Source: Nocardia cyriacigeorgica GUH-2 (GTDB taxonomy: Bacteria; Actinomycetota; Actinomycetes; Mycobacteriales; Mycobacteriaceae). Taken from it: a stretch of 64,000 bases of DNA. The notes under the pieces are model-generated. The model ran no database searches and was not told the origin of the DNA. It saw nothing but the letters and a program-made list of their open reading frames with translations. The position numbers and the translations under genes were made by a program. Below, piece by piece: positions 45,982 to 55,619 of this stretch (positions are counted from its first letter, which is position 1; the number at the start of each line of letters is the position of its first letter). The DNA lies in the NCBI RefSeq assembly GCF_000284035.1, contig NC_016887.1, positions 2,294,001 through 2,358,000 on the forward strand, read 5' to 3'.

Positions 45982-46051
45982 GTCTCGAGAATCTACCGTC
46001 GACGGTGCCGTTGTCCAGGCCGCTCCGGCGGCGCGAGCCGGCGGCCGAAAT

Positions 46052-46081
46052 CTGTCGGTGGCTACGCCTACCCTGGTGAAC
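46052..46081 (+). promoter_or_regulatory. uvrB promoter of the LexA-independent DNA-damage class
   Basis: CTGTCGGTG (46052-46060), 8-nt spacer, TACCCT (46069-46074). It matches TTGTCRGTG-N8-TAnnnT at all but the first base. The ATG at 46082 is 7 nt after the -10 element, indicating a leaderless transcript. Confidence 0.75.
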
Positions 46082-48256
46082 ATGGCATTCGCAACCGAGA
46101 TCCCGGCCGACGAACAGGGCCGCACGCCGCTGGCGCATTCGGAGTTCCGCCCGGTGGGCGAGATCGCGCGTACCGGTGGCCGGTTCGAGGTCGTCAGCCC
46201 GCATCAGCCGGCGGGCGATCAGCCGGCCGCCATCGACGAGCTGGAACGCCGCATCAAGGCGGGGGAGCGCGATGTGGTGCTGCTGGGCGCCACCGGTACC
46301 GGTAAATCGGCCACCACCGCTTGGCTGATCGAGCGGGTGCAGCGGCCCACGCTGGTGATGGCGCCGAACAAGACGCTGGCGGCGCAGCTGGCCAATGAAT
46401 TGCGCGAGATGCTGCCGAACAACGCGGTCGAGTACTTCGTTTCGTACTACGACTACTACCAGCCCGAGGCCTATATCGCGCAGACCGATACCTATATCGA
46501 GAAGGACAGCTCGATCAACGACGATGTCGAGCGGTTGCGCCATTCGGCGACGTCGAGCCTGCTCTCGCGCCGCGATGTGGTGGTGGTCGCCTCGGTGTCG
46601 TGCATCTACGGCCTCGGCACCCCGCAGTCCTACCTCGATCGATCGGTGCAGCTGGAGGTGGGCACCGAGGTCGACCGCGACGCGCTGCTGCGCATGCTGG
46701 TCGACGTGCAGTACACCCGCAACGATATGGCCTTCACCCGTGGCTCGTTCCGGGTGCGCGGCGATACCGTCGAGATCATCCCCTCCTATGAGGAGCTGGC
46801 GGTCCGCATCGAATTCTTCGGCGACGAGATCGAGGCGCTGTACTACCTGCATCCGCTCACCGGCGATGTGGTGCGGCAGGTCGATATGCTGCGCATCTTC
46901 CCGGCCACCCATTATGTGGCCGGCCCCGACCGGATGGAGCGCGCCGTCCACGATATCGAGGCCGAACTCGAGCAGCGGCTGGCCGAATTCGAGCGTCAGG
47001 GCAAATTGCTCGAGGCCCAGCGCCTGCGTATGCGCACCCAGTACGACCTGGAGATGATCCGCCAGGTCGGGTTCTGCTCCGGTATCGAGAACTATTCGCG
47101 CCATATCGACGGCCGGCCGGCCGGGTCGGCGCCGGCCACTCTGCTCGACTATTTCCCCGAGGATTTCCTGCTGGTCATCGACGAGTCGCATGTCACGGTG
47201 CCGCAGATCGGCGGCATGTACGAAGGCGATATGTCGCGCAAGCGCAATCTCGTCGAATACGGATTCCGGCTGCCGTCGGCCATCGACAACCGCCCGCTCA
47301 CCTGGGAAGAGTTCGCCGAACGCATCGGTCAGACGGTGTATCTGTCCGCCACGCCCGGCAATTACGAGCTGGGCCAGTCCGGTGGTGAGGTGGTCGAGCA
47401 GGTCATCCGCCCGACGGGTCTGGTGGATCCGAAGGTGATCGTCAAACCGACCAAGGGCCAGATCGACGATCTGGTGCACGAGATCCGCCAGCGCACCGAC
47501 CGCGACGAACGAGTCCTGGTCACCACGCTCACCAAGAAGATGGCCGAGGATCTCACCGACTATCTGCTCGGGCTCGGGGTGCGGGTGCGGTATCTGCATT
47601 CGGAGATCGACACCTTGCGCCGGGTGGAGTTGCTGCGCCAGCTGCGCCTCGGCGAATACGACGTGCTGGTCGGCATCAACCTGCTGCGTGAGGGCCTGGA
47701 CCTGCCCGAGGTCTCGCTGGTGGCGATCCTCGACGCGGACAAGGAAGGCTTCCTGCGCAGCAGCACCAGCCTGATCCAGACCATCGGCCGCGCGGCCCGC
47801 AATGTGTCCGGTGAGGTGCACATGTACGCGGACAAGATCACCGATTCGATGCAGCACGCCATCGACGAGACCGAACGCCGCCGGGCCAAGCAGATCGCCT
47901 ACAACGAGGAAATGGGCATCGACCCGCAGCCGCTGCGCAAGAAGATCGCCGACATCCTCGATCAGGTGTACCAGGAGGCCGACGACGAGGTGGCCGTCGG
48001 CGGGTCGGGCCGCAATGCCAGTCGCGGCCGGCGCGCCCAGGGTGAGCCGGGGCGGGCGGTGAGCGCGGGCGTCATCGAGGGGCGCGACGTCAAGTCGATG
48101 CCGCGCGCCGAGCTGGCCGATCTGGTGAAGGAACTGACCGACCAGATGATGAACGCGGCACGGGAACTGCAATTCGAGCTGGCCGGTCGCCTGCGCGATG
48201 AGATCGCGGATCTGAAGAAGGAACTGCGTGGGATGGATGCGGCCGGGCTGAGCTGA
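46082..48256 (+). CDS. uvrB: Excinuclease ABC subunit B
   Basis: A 724-aa UvrB helicase-like protein of nucleotide excision repair. Motifs are [15 protein letters not shown] (Walker A), the beta-hairpin [39 protein letters not shown], and QTIGRAARN. The C-terminal UVR motif [19 protein letters not shown] binds UvrC. It loads from UvrA onto lesions. The start ATG 46082 is fixed by the promoter and by homology. Upstream DUF402 gene is divergent. Confidence 0.97.
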   Translation: MAFATEIPADEQGRTPLAHSEFRPVGEIARTGGRFEVVSPHQPAGDQPAAIDELERRIKAGERDVVLLGATGTGKSATTAWLIERVQRPTLVMAPNKTLAAQLANELREMLPNNAVEYFVSYYDYYQPEAYIAQTDTYIEKDSSINDDVERLRHSATSSLLSRRDVVVVASVSCIYGLGTPQSYLDRSVQLEVGTEVDRDALLRMLVDVQYTRNDMAFTRGSFRVRGDTVEIIPSYEELAVRIEFFGDEIEALYYLHPLTGDVVRQVDMLRIFPATHYVAGPDRMERAVHDIEAELEQRLAEFERQGKLLEAQRLRMRTQYDLEMIRQVGFCSGIENYSRHIDGRPAGSAPATLLDYFPEDFLLVIDESHVTVPQIGGMYEGDMSRKRNLVEYGFRLPSAIDNRPLTWEEFAERIGQTVYLSATPGNYELGQSGGEVVEQVIRPTGLVDPKVIVKPTKGQIDDLVHEIRQRTDRDERVLVTTLTKKMAEDLTDYLLGLGVRVRYLHSEIDTLRRVELLRQLRLGEYDVLVGINLLREGLDLPEVSLVAILDADKEGFLRSSTSLIQTIGRAARNVSGEVHMYADKITDSMQHAIDETERRRAKQIAYNEEMGIDPQPLRKKIADILDQVYQEADDEVAVGGSGRNASRGRRAQGEPGRAVSAGVIEGRDVKSMPRAELADLVKELTDQMMNAARELQFELAGRLRDEIADLKKELRGMDAAGLS

Positions 48257-48319
48257 GCGCCACAGGCGGCGGATCGGCGGGTATCCGGGCCGGAACCGGG
48301 GGCCGGCAGCCGGACTCGA

Positions 48320-48862
48320 CTACTCGGCTGAACGCGACTTCTCGCGCGCCTCGACCTGCTCCCGGGCGCGGCGATACCAGTCGCGCCGGAAAGCGATGAA
48401 CTGCTTGCCGTAGTCCAGCACCAGATGGCCGTAGAAGGAGAAGTCGTCCTCGCCCCAGGGGATCGACTGCTCCAGCTCGATCGTGTCCGCCCGCTCCGCC
48501 TCGAGAGCTGCGGCCTGTTCGTCCAGGAAACGCATCGCAGCCTCCGGTCCGAGGCGTCCGAGCAGGAAGATCCGCATCATGGCCTCGTCGCGGCCGATGG
48601 GCTTGGGGGTGGTCTCGGCGAGCCAGCGATGCAGTTGCACCCGCCCCGGCTCGGTGACGGCGTATTCCTTGCGACCCCGCGGACCCACCGCGGCGACCTC
48701 GATCAAGCCGTCGTCGGTCAGTTTGCCCAGTTCGGCGTAGATCTGACTCTGGGTGGCCGACCAGACGTTGCCCAGCGACATCTCGAACAACCGCACCAGG
48801 TCGTATCCACTGGCGCCGTCCAATTCAGCGACCAGTCCCAGGACGGCATAGCGCAGACTCAT
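48320..48862 (-). CDS. PadR-family transcriptional regulator
   Basis: 180 aa. N-terminal winged helix LRYAVLGLVAELDGASGYDLVRLFEMS, quoted by ends LRYAVLGLVAEL and YDLVRLFEMS, then WSATQSQIYAELGKLTDDGLI. The C-terminal helical dimerisation region (Vir_C-like) begins at RDEAMMRIFLLGRLG. It is divergent from the carotenoid oxygenase gene across 97 nt and is its probable repressor. Confidence 0.88.
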   Translation of the reverse strand: MSLRYAVLGLVAELDGASGYDLVRLFEMSLGNVWSATQSQIYAELGKLTDDGLIEVAAVGPRGRKEYAVTEPGRVQLHRWLAETTPKPIGRDEAMMRIFLLGRLGPEAAMRFLDEQAAALEAERADTIELEQSIPWGEDDFSFYGHLVLDYGKQFIAFRRDWYRRAREQVEAREKSRSAE

Positions 48863-48885
48863 ATCGCGATCCTACGACCCGGCAT

Positions 48886-48940
48886 TGACATGTCTAAAAA
48901 GGAGGGTCTAGTTTCGACCTGTCTGAAGTGGAATATTAGG
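48886..48940. promoter_or_regulatory. Repeated TGTCTA-like elements between PadR and oxygenase genes
   Basis: ACATGTCTAAAAAGG, AGGGTCTAG and ACCTGTCTGA occur within 40 nt (48888-48925). Their half-site (TGTCTA) also reads in reverse as part of GACATGTC. A plausible PadR binding region with an AT-rich core; unproven. Confidence 0.4.
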
Positions 48941-48959
48941 CGGCTGTGAGGAACCTACG

Positions 48960-50264
48960 ATGACCAGCACCCGACCTGCCTGGCTGACCGGACACATGGC
49001 ACCCGTGCCGGACGAGATCGACGCTGTCGCGCTGGAGGTGACCGGTGCGCTCCCCGCGGAACTGACCGGCCGCTACCTCCGCAACGGACCGAATCCGGCA
49101 CCAGGCCAGGTGAGCGGCCATTGGTTCACCGGCCCCGGCATGCTGCACGGCATCCGGCTGCGCGACGGTCGCGCCGAGTGGTACCGCAACCGCTGGGTGC
49201 GCACCACGGCCTTCACCGACGGTGCGCCCTTCTTGCGCGAGGATTTCAGCGTCGACCGGACCGCGGTGAGTGCCAATACGCACGTAATCCCGCACGCCGA
49301 CCGGATCTTCGCGCTGGTCGAAGCCGGTTTCCCGTACGAGGTGACGCCGGACCTGGACACCATCGGACCCTGTGACTTCGGGGGCCGGCTTACCACCGCG
49401 ATGACCGCTCACCCCAAGCAGGATCCGGTCTCCGGCGACCTGCTGTTCTTCGGTTACGGGTTCCGGCCGCCCTATCTGACCTATCACCGGTTGTCGGCGG
49501 CGGGGGAACTGGTCGAGAGCCGCGAGGTACCGGTGCCGGGCCCGACGATGATGCACGACTTCGCGATCACCGAGAACCACGTCATCTGGCTCGACCTCCC
49601 GGTGGTCTTCGACATCGAGCTCGCGGCCGGAGCGGGCGGGATGCCCTATCGCTGGGACGCCGGCTACGGTGCGCGGCTCGGCGTGATGCCGCGCGCGGGC
49701 GGCCCGGTCCGGTGGTTCGATATCGAGCCCTGCTACATATTTCACGTCGGCAACGCCTACGAACACGACGGCCGGATCGTCGTCGACGGCGCGCGTTACC
49801 GTCCCGAGGATTTCGCCGCCATCTGGTCCGGAATCGGCGGTACGCCGACCAGTGCGATCGACCGGGCAGCAGCCGGGGCGCGCATGCATCGCTGGACCCT
49901 CGATCCGGCCACCGGTGCTGTCGCCGAGACGAGCATTGACGACCGCATCGTCGAATTCCCTACTCATAACGACACTCTCACCGGCTGTGGCCACCGCTAT
50001 CTCTACACGGTGAGCTCCGATGCGATCGTGAAATACGACCTAGACACCGGCCGTTCGGCGGCGGTGGATGCCGAGCATCCCGGCGAGGCGGTGTTCGTCC
50101 CGGCCGACGGACGCCGAGCCGAAGACGAGGGCTGGCTGCTGTCCCTCGTCGCCGACGAGCTGCGGGTGCTCGACGCCACCGACATGTCACCGGTGGCGTC
50201 GGTGCGACTCCCGCGCCGGGTCCCGGCCGGCTTCCACGGCAGCTGGATACCCGACGCGGGCTGA
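48960..50264 (+). CDS. Carotenoid/stilbene oxygenase (RPE65 family)
   Basis: 434 aa, non-heme iron dioxygenase with a seven-bladed propeller. The four iron-binding His are identifiable in MTAHPKQDP, MMHDFAITE, YIFHVGNAYEHDG and near the C-terminus in GFHGSWIPD. LTGRYLRNGPNPAPG near the N-terminus is a family signature. It cleaves double bonds of apocarotenoids or lignin-derived stilbenes. It is probably regulated by the divergent PadR protein, a family that often responds to phenolics, which favours a stilbene-like substrate. Confidence 0.88.
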   Translation: MTSTRPAWLTGHMAPVPDEIDAVALEVTGALPAELTGRYLRNGPNPAPGQVSGHWFTGPGMLHGIRLRDGRAEWYRNRWVRTTAFTDGAPFLREDFSVDRTAVSANTHVIPHADRIFALVEAGFPYEVTPDLDTIGPCDFGGRLTTAMTAHPKQDPVSGDLLFFGYGFRPPYLTYHRLSAAGELVESREVPVPGPTMMHDFAITENHVIWLDLPVVFDIELAAGAGGMPYRWDAGYGARLGVMPRAGGPVRWFDIEPCYIFHVGNAYEHDGRIVVDGARYRPEDFAAIWSGIGGTPTSAIDRAAAGARMHRWTLDPATGAVAETSIDDRIVEFPTHNDTLTGCGHRYLYTVSSDAIVKYDLDTGRSAAVDAEHPGEAVFVPADGRRAEDEGWLLSLVADELRVLDATDMSPVASVRLPRRVPAGFHGSWIPDAG

Positions 50265-50275
50265 GTCGCACCGGC

Positions 50276-50746
50276 TCAGCCCTGGGTGGCCAGCCACTCG
50301 TTGACGCGGCGCTCGGCCTCTTCCCTCGACACGTCCTCGACCTTGGTCATCACCGCCCACCGGTGGCCGAACGGGTCGATGAGCACGCCGAAGCGGTCCC
50401 CGGTGACGAAGGTCTGCGGTTCTTCGACGCAGCGGGCGCCGCGCTCGACCGCCCGGGCGACGGCCGCGTCGGCATCGGGGCAGTAGTGCACGATGGAGGT
50501 GTGCACCCATTCGCCGTTCGGTGCGAGCACCCCGTTGTCCGGAATCGGCATGCCCACCTGGAGCGTGGAATCGCCGATCTTCAGTTCCGCGTGCGCGGCC
50601 TGACCGTCGGGCAGATCGTTGCGGGTGATCAGCTCGGCGCCGAAGACCTCGGTATAGAAATCGATGGCCTTGTTGGCGTCGGCGACGGCCAGGAAACAGG
50701 TGATGGAGTGGTAGCCGGCGGGAATCGGGTTCACGGTGCTTGTCAT
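50276..50746 (-). CDS. VOC/glyoxalase superfamily protein
   Basis: 156 aa with a PhnB/YdhR-like vicinal oxygen chelate fold. SITCFLAVADANKAIDFYTEVFGAELI, quoted by ends SITCFLAVADA and FYTEVFGAE, then GEWVHTSIVHYCPDAD, and DRFGVLIDPFGHRWAV. Two betaalphabetabetabeta units are fused. Function unknown. The ATG at 50746 has GAGGA upstream, with a second ATG at 50755. Divergent from the AraC-type regulator, whose start is 53 nt away. Confidence 0.85.
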   Translation of the reverse strand: MTSTVNPIPAGYHSITCFLAVADANKAIDFYTEVFGAELITRNDLPDGQAAHAELKIGDSTLQVGMPIPDNGVLAPNGEWVHTSIVHYCPDADAAVARAVERGARCVEEPQTFVTGDRFGVLIDPFGHRWAVMTKVEDVSREEAERRVNEWLATQG

Positions 50747-50798
50747 GTCTTTCATCCTCGGCCGCGCGGGCGCGGTGATCTTGTAAGAAAGCGACACC

Positions 50799-51689
50799 AT
50801 GGCCGAGCGCGGTGATCGCGGCGCCCTCACCGGGCGCAAAGGGATCCTGCATCCGGACGAGCAGGCCCGCTACCGCACGCTGAACCGGCTGCCGGCCGGA
50901 CCAGCGGTGGCCGAGGTCATCGACTGGTACTGGTCGGTGCGCTGGGACCTGCGCGGCCGGGCACCGTATCTGGCGCAGGTGCTGCCGTTTCCGTGCGTGA
51001 ACGTCACCTTCGAGCAATCGGAGATCAAGACCGGCGGCTTCGTCAACGGGGTCTGCACCACCAAGTTCGTCCGCGAATTGTCCGGCGCCGGGGAGACTTT
51101 CGGGATCCGGTTCCGGGCGGGCGGATTCGGCGCCTTCACCGGCCTCGATGTCGGCGAATTCCGCGACCGGACCGTCGCGCTGGCCGAGGTGTTGCCCGAG
51201 GCCGACCGTCTCACCGGGGCGGTGCTGGCTGAGTCCTCCGACGCGGGCCGCCGCGATATCGTCGAATCCTTCTTCGCCCGTGGCCCCGCCGCGCCGGACC
51301 CGAACTACGATCTGGTGCTACGCATCGTCGAGGCGATGGCCGCCGATCCGGAACTGACCCGGGTCGATCAGGTCACCGAACGGTTCGCGGTCTCCATCCG
51401 CACCCTGCAACGGCTGTTCCGCCGCTACGTCGGCGCGGGCCCGAAGTGGGTGCTGCGCCGCTACCGGCTGCAGGACGCCGCCGATCTGCTCGCCCGCGGC
51501 CGGGTCGAGGATCTCGCCGCGCTGTCGGCCGAGTTGGGCTATTACGACCAGGCCCATTTCACCCGGGAATTCACCGCGGAAGTGGGAATGGCGCCGCTGG
51601 AATACGCCAAGCATTCGGTGCGGGCCCGCAACGAGGTCACCGCGAAAATGCTGCCGCGCGGCGAAGAGATACCGGATCAGTTCCGATAG
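50799..51689 (+). CDS. AraC-family regulator with DUF6597-type N-terminus
   Basis: 296 aa. The N-terminal domain (about 1-140) is of the kind found before AraC helix-turn-helix in actinobacteria, with WYWSVRWDLRGRAPYLAQVLPFPCVN, ends WYWSVRWDLRG and VLPFPCVN. The C-terminal HTH_18 region has FAVSIRTLQRLFRRYVGAGPKWVLRRYR and LSAELGYYDQAHFTREFTAEVG. It is probably the regulator of the divergent VOC gene. Confidence 0.87.
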   Translation: MAERGDRGALTGRKGILHPDEQARYRTLNRLPAGPAVAEVIDWYWSVRWDLRGRAPYLAQVLPFPCVNVTFEQSEIKTGGFVNGVCTTKFVRELSGAGETFGIRFRAGGFGAFTGLDVGEFRDRTVALAEVLPEADRLTGAVLAESSDAGRRDIVESFFARGPAAPDPNYDLVLRIVEAMAADPELTRVDQVTERFAVSIRTLQRLFRRYVGAGPKWVLRRYRLQDAADLLARGRVEDLAALSAELGYYDQAHFTREFTAEVGMAPLEYAKHSVRARNEVTAKMLPRGEEIPDQFR

Positions 51690-51768
51690 ATCATTTCCGG
51701 CCGGATTCCGGCCGGGGGAGTGGTTGAATAACGCACCATCTACCCACCGGCGAATTGAGGAGCTGGAC

Positions 51769-52182
51769 ATGGATGTCGTGGTGTTGATCGGCCGGGTGTT
51801 GTTCGTGGTGCTCTTTCTCGGTTCGGCCTTCGGTCACTTCACCCAGACCGAGGCGATGACCGGCTATGCGCAGAGCCGGGGTGTGCCCTCACCCAAGGCC
51901 GGCGTGCTCGCCTCGGGCGTGCTGATGGTGCTCGGTGCGCTGAGTGTGCTGCTCGGCATCTGGGCCGATCTCGGTGCGCTGCTGCTGTTCATCATGCTGC
52001 TGCCCACGGCCGTGCTGATGCACGCGTTCTGGTCCGAGACCGATGAGCAGGCCAAGCAGACCGAGATGATCCAGTTCAACAAGGATCTCGCGCTGGCGGG
52101 CGCGTCGCTGATGCTGTTCGCCTTCTTCGCCCACACCGACGAACTGGGATTGACCATCACCGGGCCACTTTTCAGCATGTGA
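51769..52182 (+). CDS. DoxX-family membrane protein
   Basis: 137 aa with four membrane helices. The opening helix is LIGRVLFVVLFLGSAFGHF, then MTGYAQSRGVPSPKAGVLASG, which is the DoxX-like hallmark (YxxxxGxP...). MSM/DoxX proteins take part in thiosulphate/quinone or peroxide-stress membrane complexes, role here unknown. ATG 51769 has GAGGAG 7 nt upstream. A very small ORF follows 51 nt later. Confidence 0.85.
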   Translation: MDVVVLIGRVLFVVLFLGSAFGHFTQTEAMTGYAQSRGVPSPKAGVLASGVLMVLGALSVLLGIWADLGALLLFIMLLPTAVLMHAFWSETDEQAKQTEMIQFNKDLALAGASLMLFAFFAHTDELGLTITGPLFSM

Positions 52183-52233
52183 CGCCGGGCACGCGCTAAT
52201 ATTGCCGTTCGCCTCGCAGTTGAAAGGGAACGC

Positions 52234-52293
52234 ATGGACATCATCGGCGCGATTCTGGGTATTTTCTGGGCCGACTACCGGCAGTGGCCCTGA
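52234..52293 (+). CDS. Small 19-aa membrane-like peptide
   Basis: MDIIGAILGIFWADYRQWP, starting at ATG 52234 with AAAGGGA 5-6 nt upstream and ending 21 nt before a perfect 12-bp hairpin terminator. One hydrophobic segment with an aromatic tail. Such short genes are easily missed and could be real. No homologue is known to me. Confidence 0.45.
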   Translation: MDIIGAILGIFWADYRQWP

Positions 52294-52314
52294 GCCCTGT
52301 ACCCGCCAGACCAT

Positions 52315-52344
52315 GCGGCCCGTTCGTGAGCGCGAACGGGCCGC
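52315..52344 (+). terminator. Terminator after DoxX/small ORF
   Basis: A perfect 12-bp stem (GCGGCCCGTTCG / CGAACGGGCCGC) with a 6-nt TGAGCG loop. Confidence 0.82.
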
Positions 52345-52645
52345 AGGCGTTTCCGACGCCGATGATGTGATGAATCTCCCAGGGCGGCAACGCCGTTCAC
52401 CGATGTTGTGGCAGATCACAGAACACCGCGCGCTTGTTTGGGTCCGCCCAGGTAGCGCGGGCCCTGCGGTATTCGCGCAGGCCGGGCCGCTGCCGCCGGC
52501 GCGAACACTCCGAATGTGATGTGTTGCGAATTCTGATAATTCCGGGCGTATTGCCGCTATGGTCGACCCAGTCGCCGCGCCGAAGCCCCGACACGCCGGG
52601 ACGAAAACCTGACGCAGGCGTCCGACCCGCACAGTTGGAGGAGAG
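52345..52645. other. Promoter region of universal stress protein gene
   Basis: About 300 bases with no gene. An AT-rich stretch near 52515-52565 probably includes the promoter, and GGAGGAG at 52637-52643 is the ribosome site of the next gene. ORFs here are spurious. Confidence 0.4.
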
Positions 52646-53098
52646 ATGACCGCCTACCGGACCATTGTCGTCGGTACCGATGGCTCGGACTCGTCGTATG
52701 TCGCCGTCGACAAGGCCGCCGCACTGGCCGGGGCCGCCGGCTCGACCCTGATCGTGGCCTGCGCCTACTACCCGACCGATGACCGTGAGGTCGCCGCGGC
52801 CGCCGATGTGCTCAAGGACGAGGCCTACCAGGTGCGCGGTTCCGCGCCGACCAACGAGATCCTGCGCACCGCCCGCGACCGGGCCACCGCCGCGGGAGCC
52901 AAGGAGATCGTCGAGCGCGCCATCGTCGGCGAGCCGGTCGAATCGCTGCTCGACCTGGTCAAGGAGACCCAGGCCGATCTGCTCGTGGTCGGTAACCGCG
53001 GCCTCAACACCCTGACCGGGCGCCTGCTCGGCTCGGTGCCCTCGGACGTCGCGCGCAAGTCGCGCTCGGACGTCCTCATCGTGCACACCGTTCGCTGA
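52646..53098 (+). CDS. Universal stress protein
   Basis: 150 aa, UspA fold. It begins TIVVGTDGSDSSYVAVDKA and ends LLVVGNRGLNTLTGRLLGSVPSDVARKSRSDVLIVHTV, quoted by ends LLVVGNRGLNTLTGRLLGS and DVLIVHTV. It carries the nucleotide-binding glycines of the GxxG-9x-G(S/T) motif. By sequence type and by its place between uvrB and uvrA it corresponds to M. tuberculosis Rv1636, which binds cAMP. Strong GGAGGAG ribosome site. A bidirectional terminator follows. Confidence 0.94.
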   Translation: MTAYRTIVVGTDGSDSSYVAVDKAAALAGAAGSTLIVACAYYPTDDREVAAAADVLKDEAYQVRGSAPTNEILRTARDRATAAGAKEIVERAIVGEPVESLLDLVKETQADLLVVGNRGLNTLTGRLLGSVPSDVARKSRSDVLIVHTVR

Positions 53099-53108
53099 TA
53101 ACCGGCTC

Positions 53109-53143
53109 CGCGTGGTCGCCGCCGCACCGGCGGCGACCACGCG
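53109..53143. terminator. Bidirectional terminator between USP and HelD-like genes
   Basis: A perfect 15-bp stem (CGCGTGGTCGCCGCC / GGCGGCGACCACGCG) with a 5-nt loop between convergent genes. Confidence 0.85.
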
Positions 53144-53148
53144 CCGCC

Positions 53149-55491
53149 TCACGCCTCGAGGGCGCTGAGTACCTCGGGCAGATCCGTGCTGTGCAGCACC
53201 GTCAGCCGCTGCGTCGCGCGGGTGAGCGCGACGTAGAGATCATTGAGCCCGCGCGGTGATTCGCCGATGATCCGGTCCGGCTCGATCAGATACACCGCGT
53301 CGAATTCCAGGCCCTTCACCTCGTGCACCGTCAGCACGCGCACCGATTCCGCCGCCACCTCGGCCAGCTCGGTGGACAACTCGTGCGGCACGATCACCGC
53401 CGTGGTTCCCGGCCCGCGCTCGGCCGCGAGTAGTCGCGCGAGTTCGGTGCCCAGCTCCGCTCCCTCGCATCGATGTGCCTGCGGCGGATGCCCGGTCTCG
53501 CGGACCGACCGCGGCACCTGCGCTTGCGGGTCGATGGCCGCCAGGACCGGCGCCGCCACCGCCATGATCTCGGCGGGCGTGCGGTAGTTCACGGTCAGCT
53601 CGGTGCGCTTCCAGCGTTTGGCCACATACGGTTCCAGCACCGCCTGCCAGGTGGACGCGCCCGCCGGATCGCCGGTCTGGGCGACGTCGCCGACCACCGT
53701 CATCCAGCGGTTCGGGATCCGGCGCATCACCATCCGCCACGCCATCTCCGACAGCTCCTGCGCCTCGTCCACGATGACGTGGCCGTAGGTCCAGGTCCGG
53801 TCGCCGGCCGCGCGTTCGGCAGTGGTCTGGCGGGTACGCACCTGCTGGCGTTCGGCCAGCTGACTGGCATCGATCAGGTCGTAGGCCATCAGGATCTCCG
53901 GGTCGAGTTCGTCTTCGAGATCCTGTGGCGCGGAACCGGTGAGGATGTCGAGCGCATCCTGGGCCTCGGCCAGTTGGGCGCGCCAGCGGCGGCGGGCGCG
54001 TTCGCGTTCCTCGGCGTCATCGATGCCGAGCAGTTCGGCCAACTCGTCGAGCAGCGGGGCGTCGGCGGCGCTGAACTCCCCGGTGTCCGGGCGCAGCAAT
54101 TCGGCCCGGTCGGCCGGATCCAGCGAGCTCGCGACCCGATCCAGCCGGGCCGGATCGGCGAGCAGATCGGCCAGGACCTGCTGTGGGGTGAGGATCGGCC
54201 ACAGCGCGCTGATCGCGCGCTGGATCTGCGGGTCCGACCGCATCTCGTCGGCGATCTCGGCCAGGTCGGTGCTGCTGAGCAGGCTGCGGCCACCGTCGAT
54301 GGGATCGGCGCCCATGGTGGCGGCCAGCTGCTCGGTGAGCGCGTCGATGACCGAAGAGGCGAAGATCGGGCGGGCCAGGTTGTGCGGGCGCCGAGAGGAG
54401 CGGGCCCGGCCCCTGGCCTTGGTGACGATCTTGCGGTTGAGCGTCAGCGGGTATCCGTCGAAGCTCAGCGCGATCGGCTCGGACGGCACTTCCTGCCGGT
54501 CCCGCACCGCCTGTTTGAGCACTTCCAGGATGTTCAGCGAGCCCTTGATCTCCCCGGCGCGCAGCGAATCCTCGCGGGTCGCCTTCACCCCGGGATACAG
54601 GTCGCCGATGGTCGACAGCAGCACACCGGTCTCACCCAGCGACGGCAGCACCTGGCCGATGTAGTCGAGGAAGGTCGCGTTCGGCCCGATGATCAGCACA
54701 CCGGCCTTGGCCAGCTGCTGACGATAGGTGTAGAGCAGGTAGGCGGCGCGATGCAGCGCGACCGCGGTCTTGCCGGTACCCGGACCGCCCTGCACCACCA
54801 GCACGCTCTTGTGCTCGGCGCGGATGATGGCGTCCTGCTCGCTCTGGATGGTCTCGACGATGTCGTTCATGTGGCCGGTGCGGGCGGCGTTCAACGCCGA
54901 TAGCAGGGCGCTCTCGCTGCCGACGCCGCCGTCGTCCTCGGTGACGCCGGCGCGCCGGGCCGCATCCAGATCCAGGTATTCGTCGTTGATCGCGGTGACC
55001 CGGCGATTGCGGGAACGGATGTGGCGCCGCCGCAGCACACCGTCGGGTGCCGCGGTGGTGGCCAGGTAGAACGGCCGGGCCAAGGGCGCGCGCCAGTCCA
55101 GTAGCAGGGTCTCGTAGTCGTTGTGTTCGTCGAGGATGCCGAGGCGGCCGATGTAGCGGCGCTCGGCTCCGGCCTCGTCCTCGGACCCGTCGCCGTCGAG
55201 GTCGATGCGGCCGAAGCACAGTCCGTGTTCGGCGGCGTCGTATTTGGCCAGGTCCTCGGTGTAGAGCTGGGTGAACGACTCGCGTTCGCTGCGGGCCTGC
55301 GGGGTGCCGCCGGTCTCGAGCAGCACGGTGCGCAGGCGTTCGGTGGCGTACTTGCGCATGCCGTCGAGGCGGTCGTAGAGCACGTTCAGGTGCGACTGTT
55401 CCCGGGCGATCTCGGTGTCGGCGCCCGGCTGCGGTGCGGGTGCGGCGTCCGGGATGGGGGAGCGGTGATCCTGAGTGAGGCGGTCGGGCAA
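53149..55491 (-). CDS. HelD-like RNA polymerase-associated ATPase
   Basis: 780 aa, UvrD/HelD-type helicase-like protein. N-terminal coiled coil (IAREQSHLNVLYDRLDGMRKYATERL, ends IAREQSHLNVLYDRLD and YATERL), then Walker A VVQGGPGTGKTAVALHR, DEAQELSEMAWRM (Walker B), and a C-terminal motif set LTVHEVKGLEFDAVYLIEP and YVALTRATQRL. HelD proteins pull RNA polymerase from DNA; a related HelR confers rifamycin tolerance in some actinomycetes. I accept the TTG start at 55491 because AAGGAG lies 6-7 nt upstream. No rifamycin-associated palindrome is seen upstream. Confidence 0.88.
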   Translation of the reverse strand: MPDRLTQDHRSPIPDAAPAPQPGADTEIAREQSHLNVLYDRLDGMRKYATERLRTVLLETGGTPQARSERESFTQLYTEDLAKYDAAEHGLCFGRIDLDGDGSEDEAGAERRYIGRLGILDEHNDYETLLLDWRAPLARPFYLATTAAPDGVLRRRHIRSRNRRVTAINDEYLDLDAARRAGVTEDDGGVGSESALLSALNAARTGHMNDIVETIQSEQDAIIRAEHKSVLVVQGGPGTGKTAVALHRAAYLLYTYRQQLAKAGVLIIGPNATFLDYIGQVLPSLGETGVLLSTIGDLYPGVKATREDSLRAGEIKGSLNILEVLKQAVRDRQEVPSEPIALSFDGYPLTLNRKIVTKARGRARSSRRPHNLARPIFASSVIDALTEQLAATMGADPIDGGRSLLSSTDLAEIADEMRSDPQIQRAISALWPILTPQQVLADLLADPARLDRVASSLDPADRAELLRPDTGEFSAADAPLLDELAELLGIDDAEERERARRRWRAQLAEAQDALDILTGSAPQDLEDELDPEILMAYDLIDASQLAERQQVRTRQTTAERAAGDRTWTYGHVIVDEAQELSEMAWRMVMRRIPNRWMTVVGDVAQTGDPAGASTWQAVLEPYVAKRWKRTELTVNYRTPAEIMAVAAPVLAAIDPQAQVPRSVRETGHPPQAHRCEGAELGTELARLLAAERGPGTTAVIVPHELSTELAEVAAESVRVLTVHEVKGLEFDAVYLIEPDRIIGESPRGLNDLYVALTRATQRLTVLHSTDLPEVLSALEA

Positions 55492-55619
55492 AACGAACTC
55501 CTTGTCACCCGGTGAACAGGCACCAGTGGGCAGGCAGACGACAGCGTGGTGGCGGGCGCGGACGATCGGAAAACGGAATCGTCCAGTCTACTGCGCGTTC
55601 GGCGTGGTCGCCGCCGCGC

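Noticed and set aside
45611..48172. An 853-aa minus-strand open frame
   Set aside because: It lies opposite uvrB and follows the third-position GC bias of that gene; the uvrB reading has all helicase motifs.
52412..52428. A possible CRP-like site TGTGGCAGATCACA upstream of the stress-protein gene
   Set aside because: The half-site spacing is shorter than the TGTGA-N6-TCACA consensus, and no other support is present.
55492..55560. Search for a rifamycin-associated palindrome upstream of the HelD-like gene
   Set aside because: No palindromic element of that type was seen, so I do not call the gene HelR.
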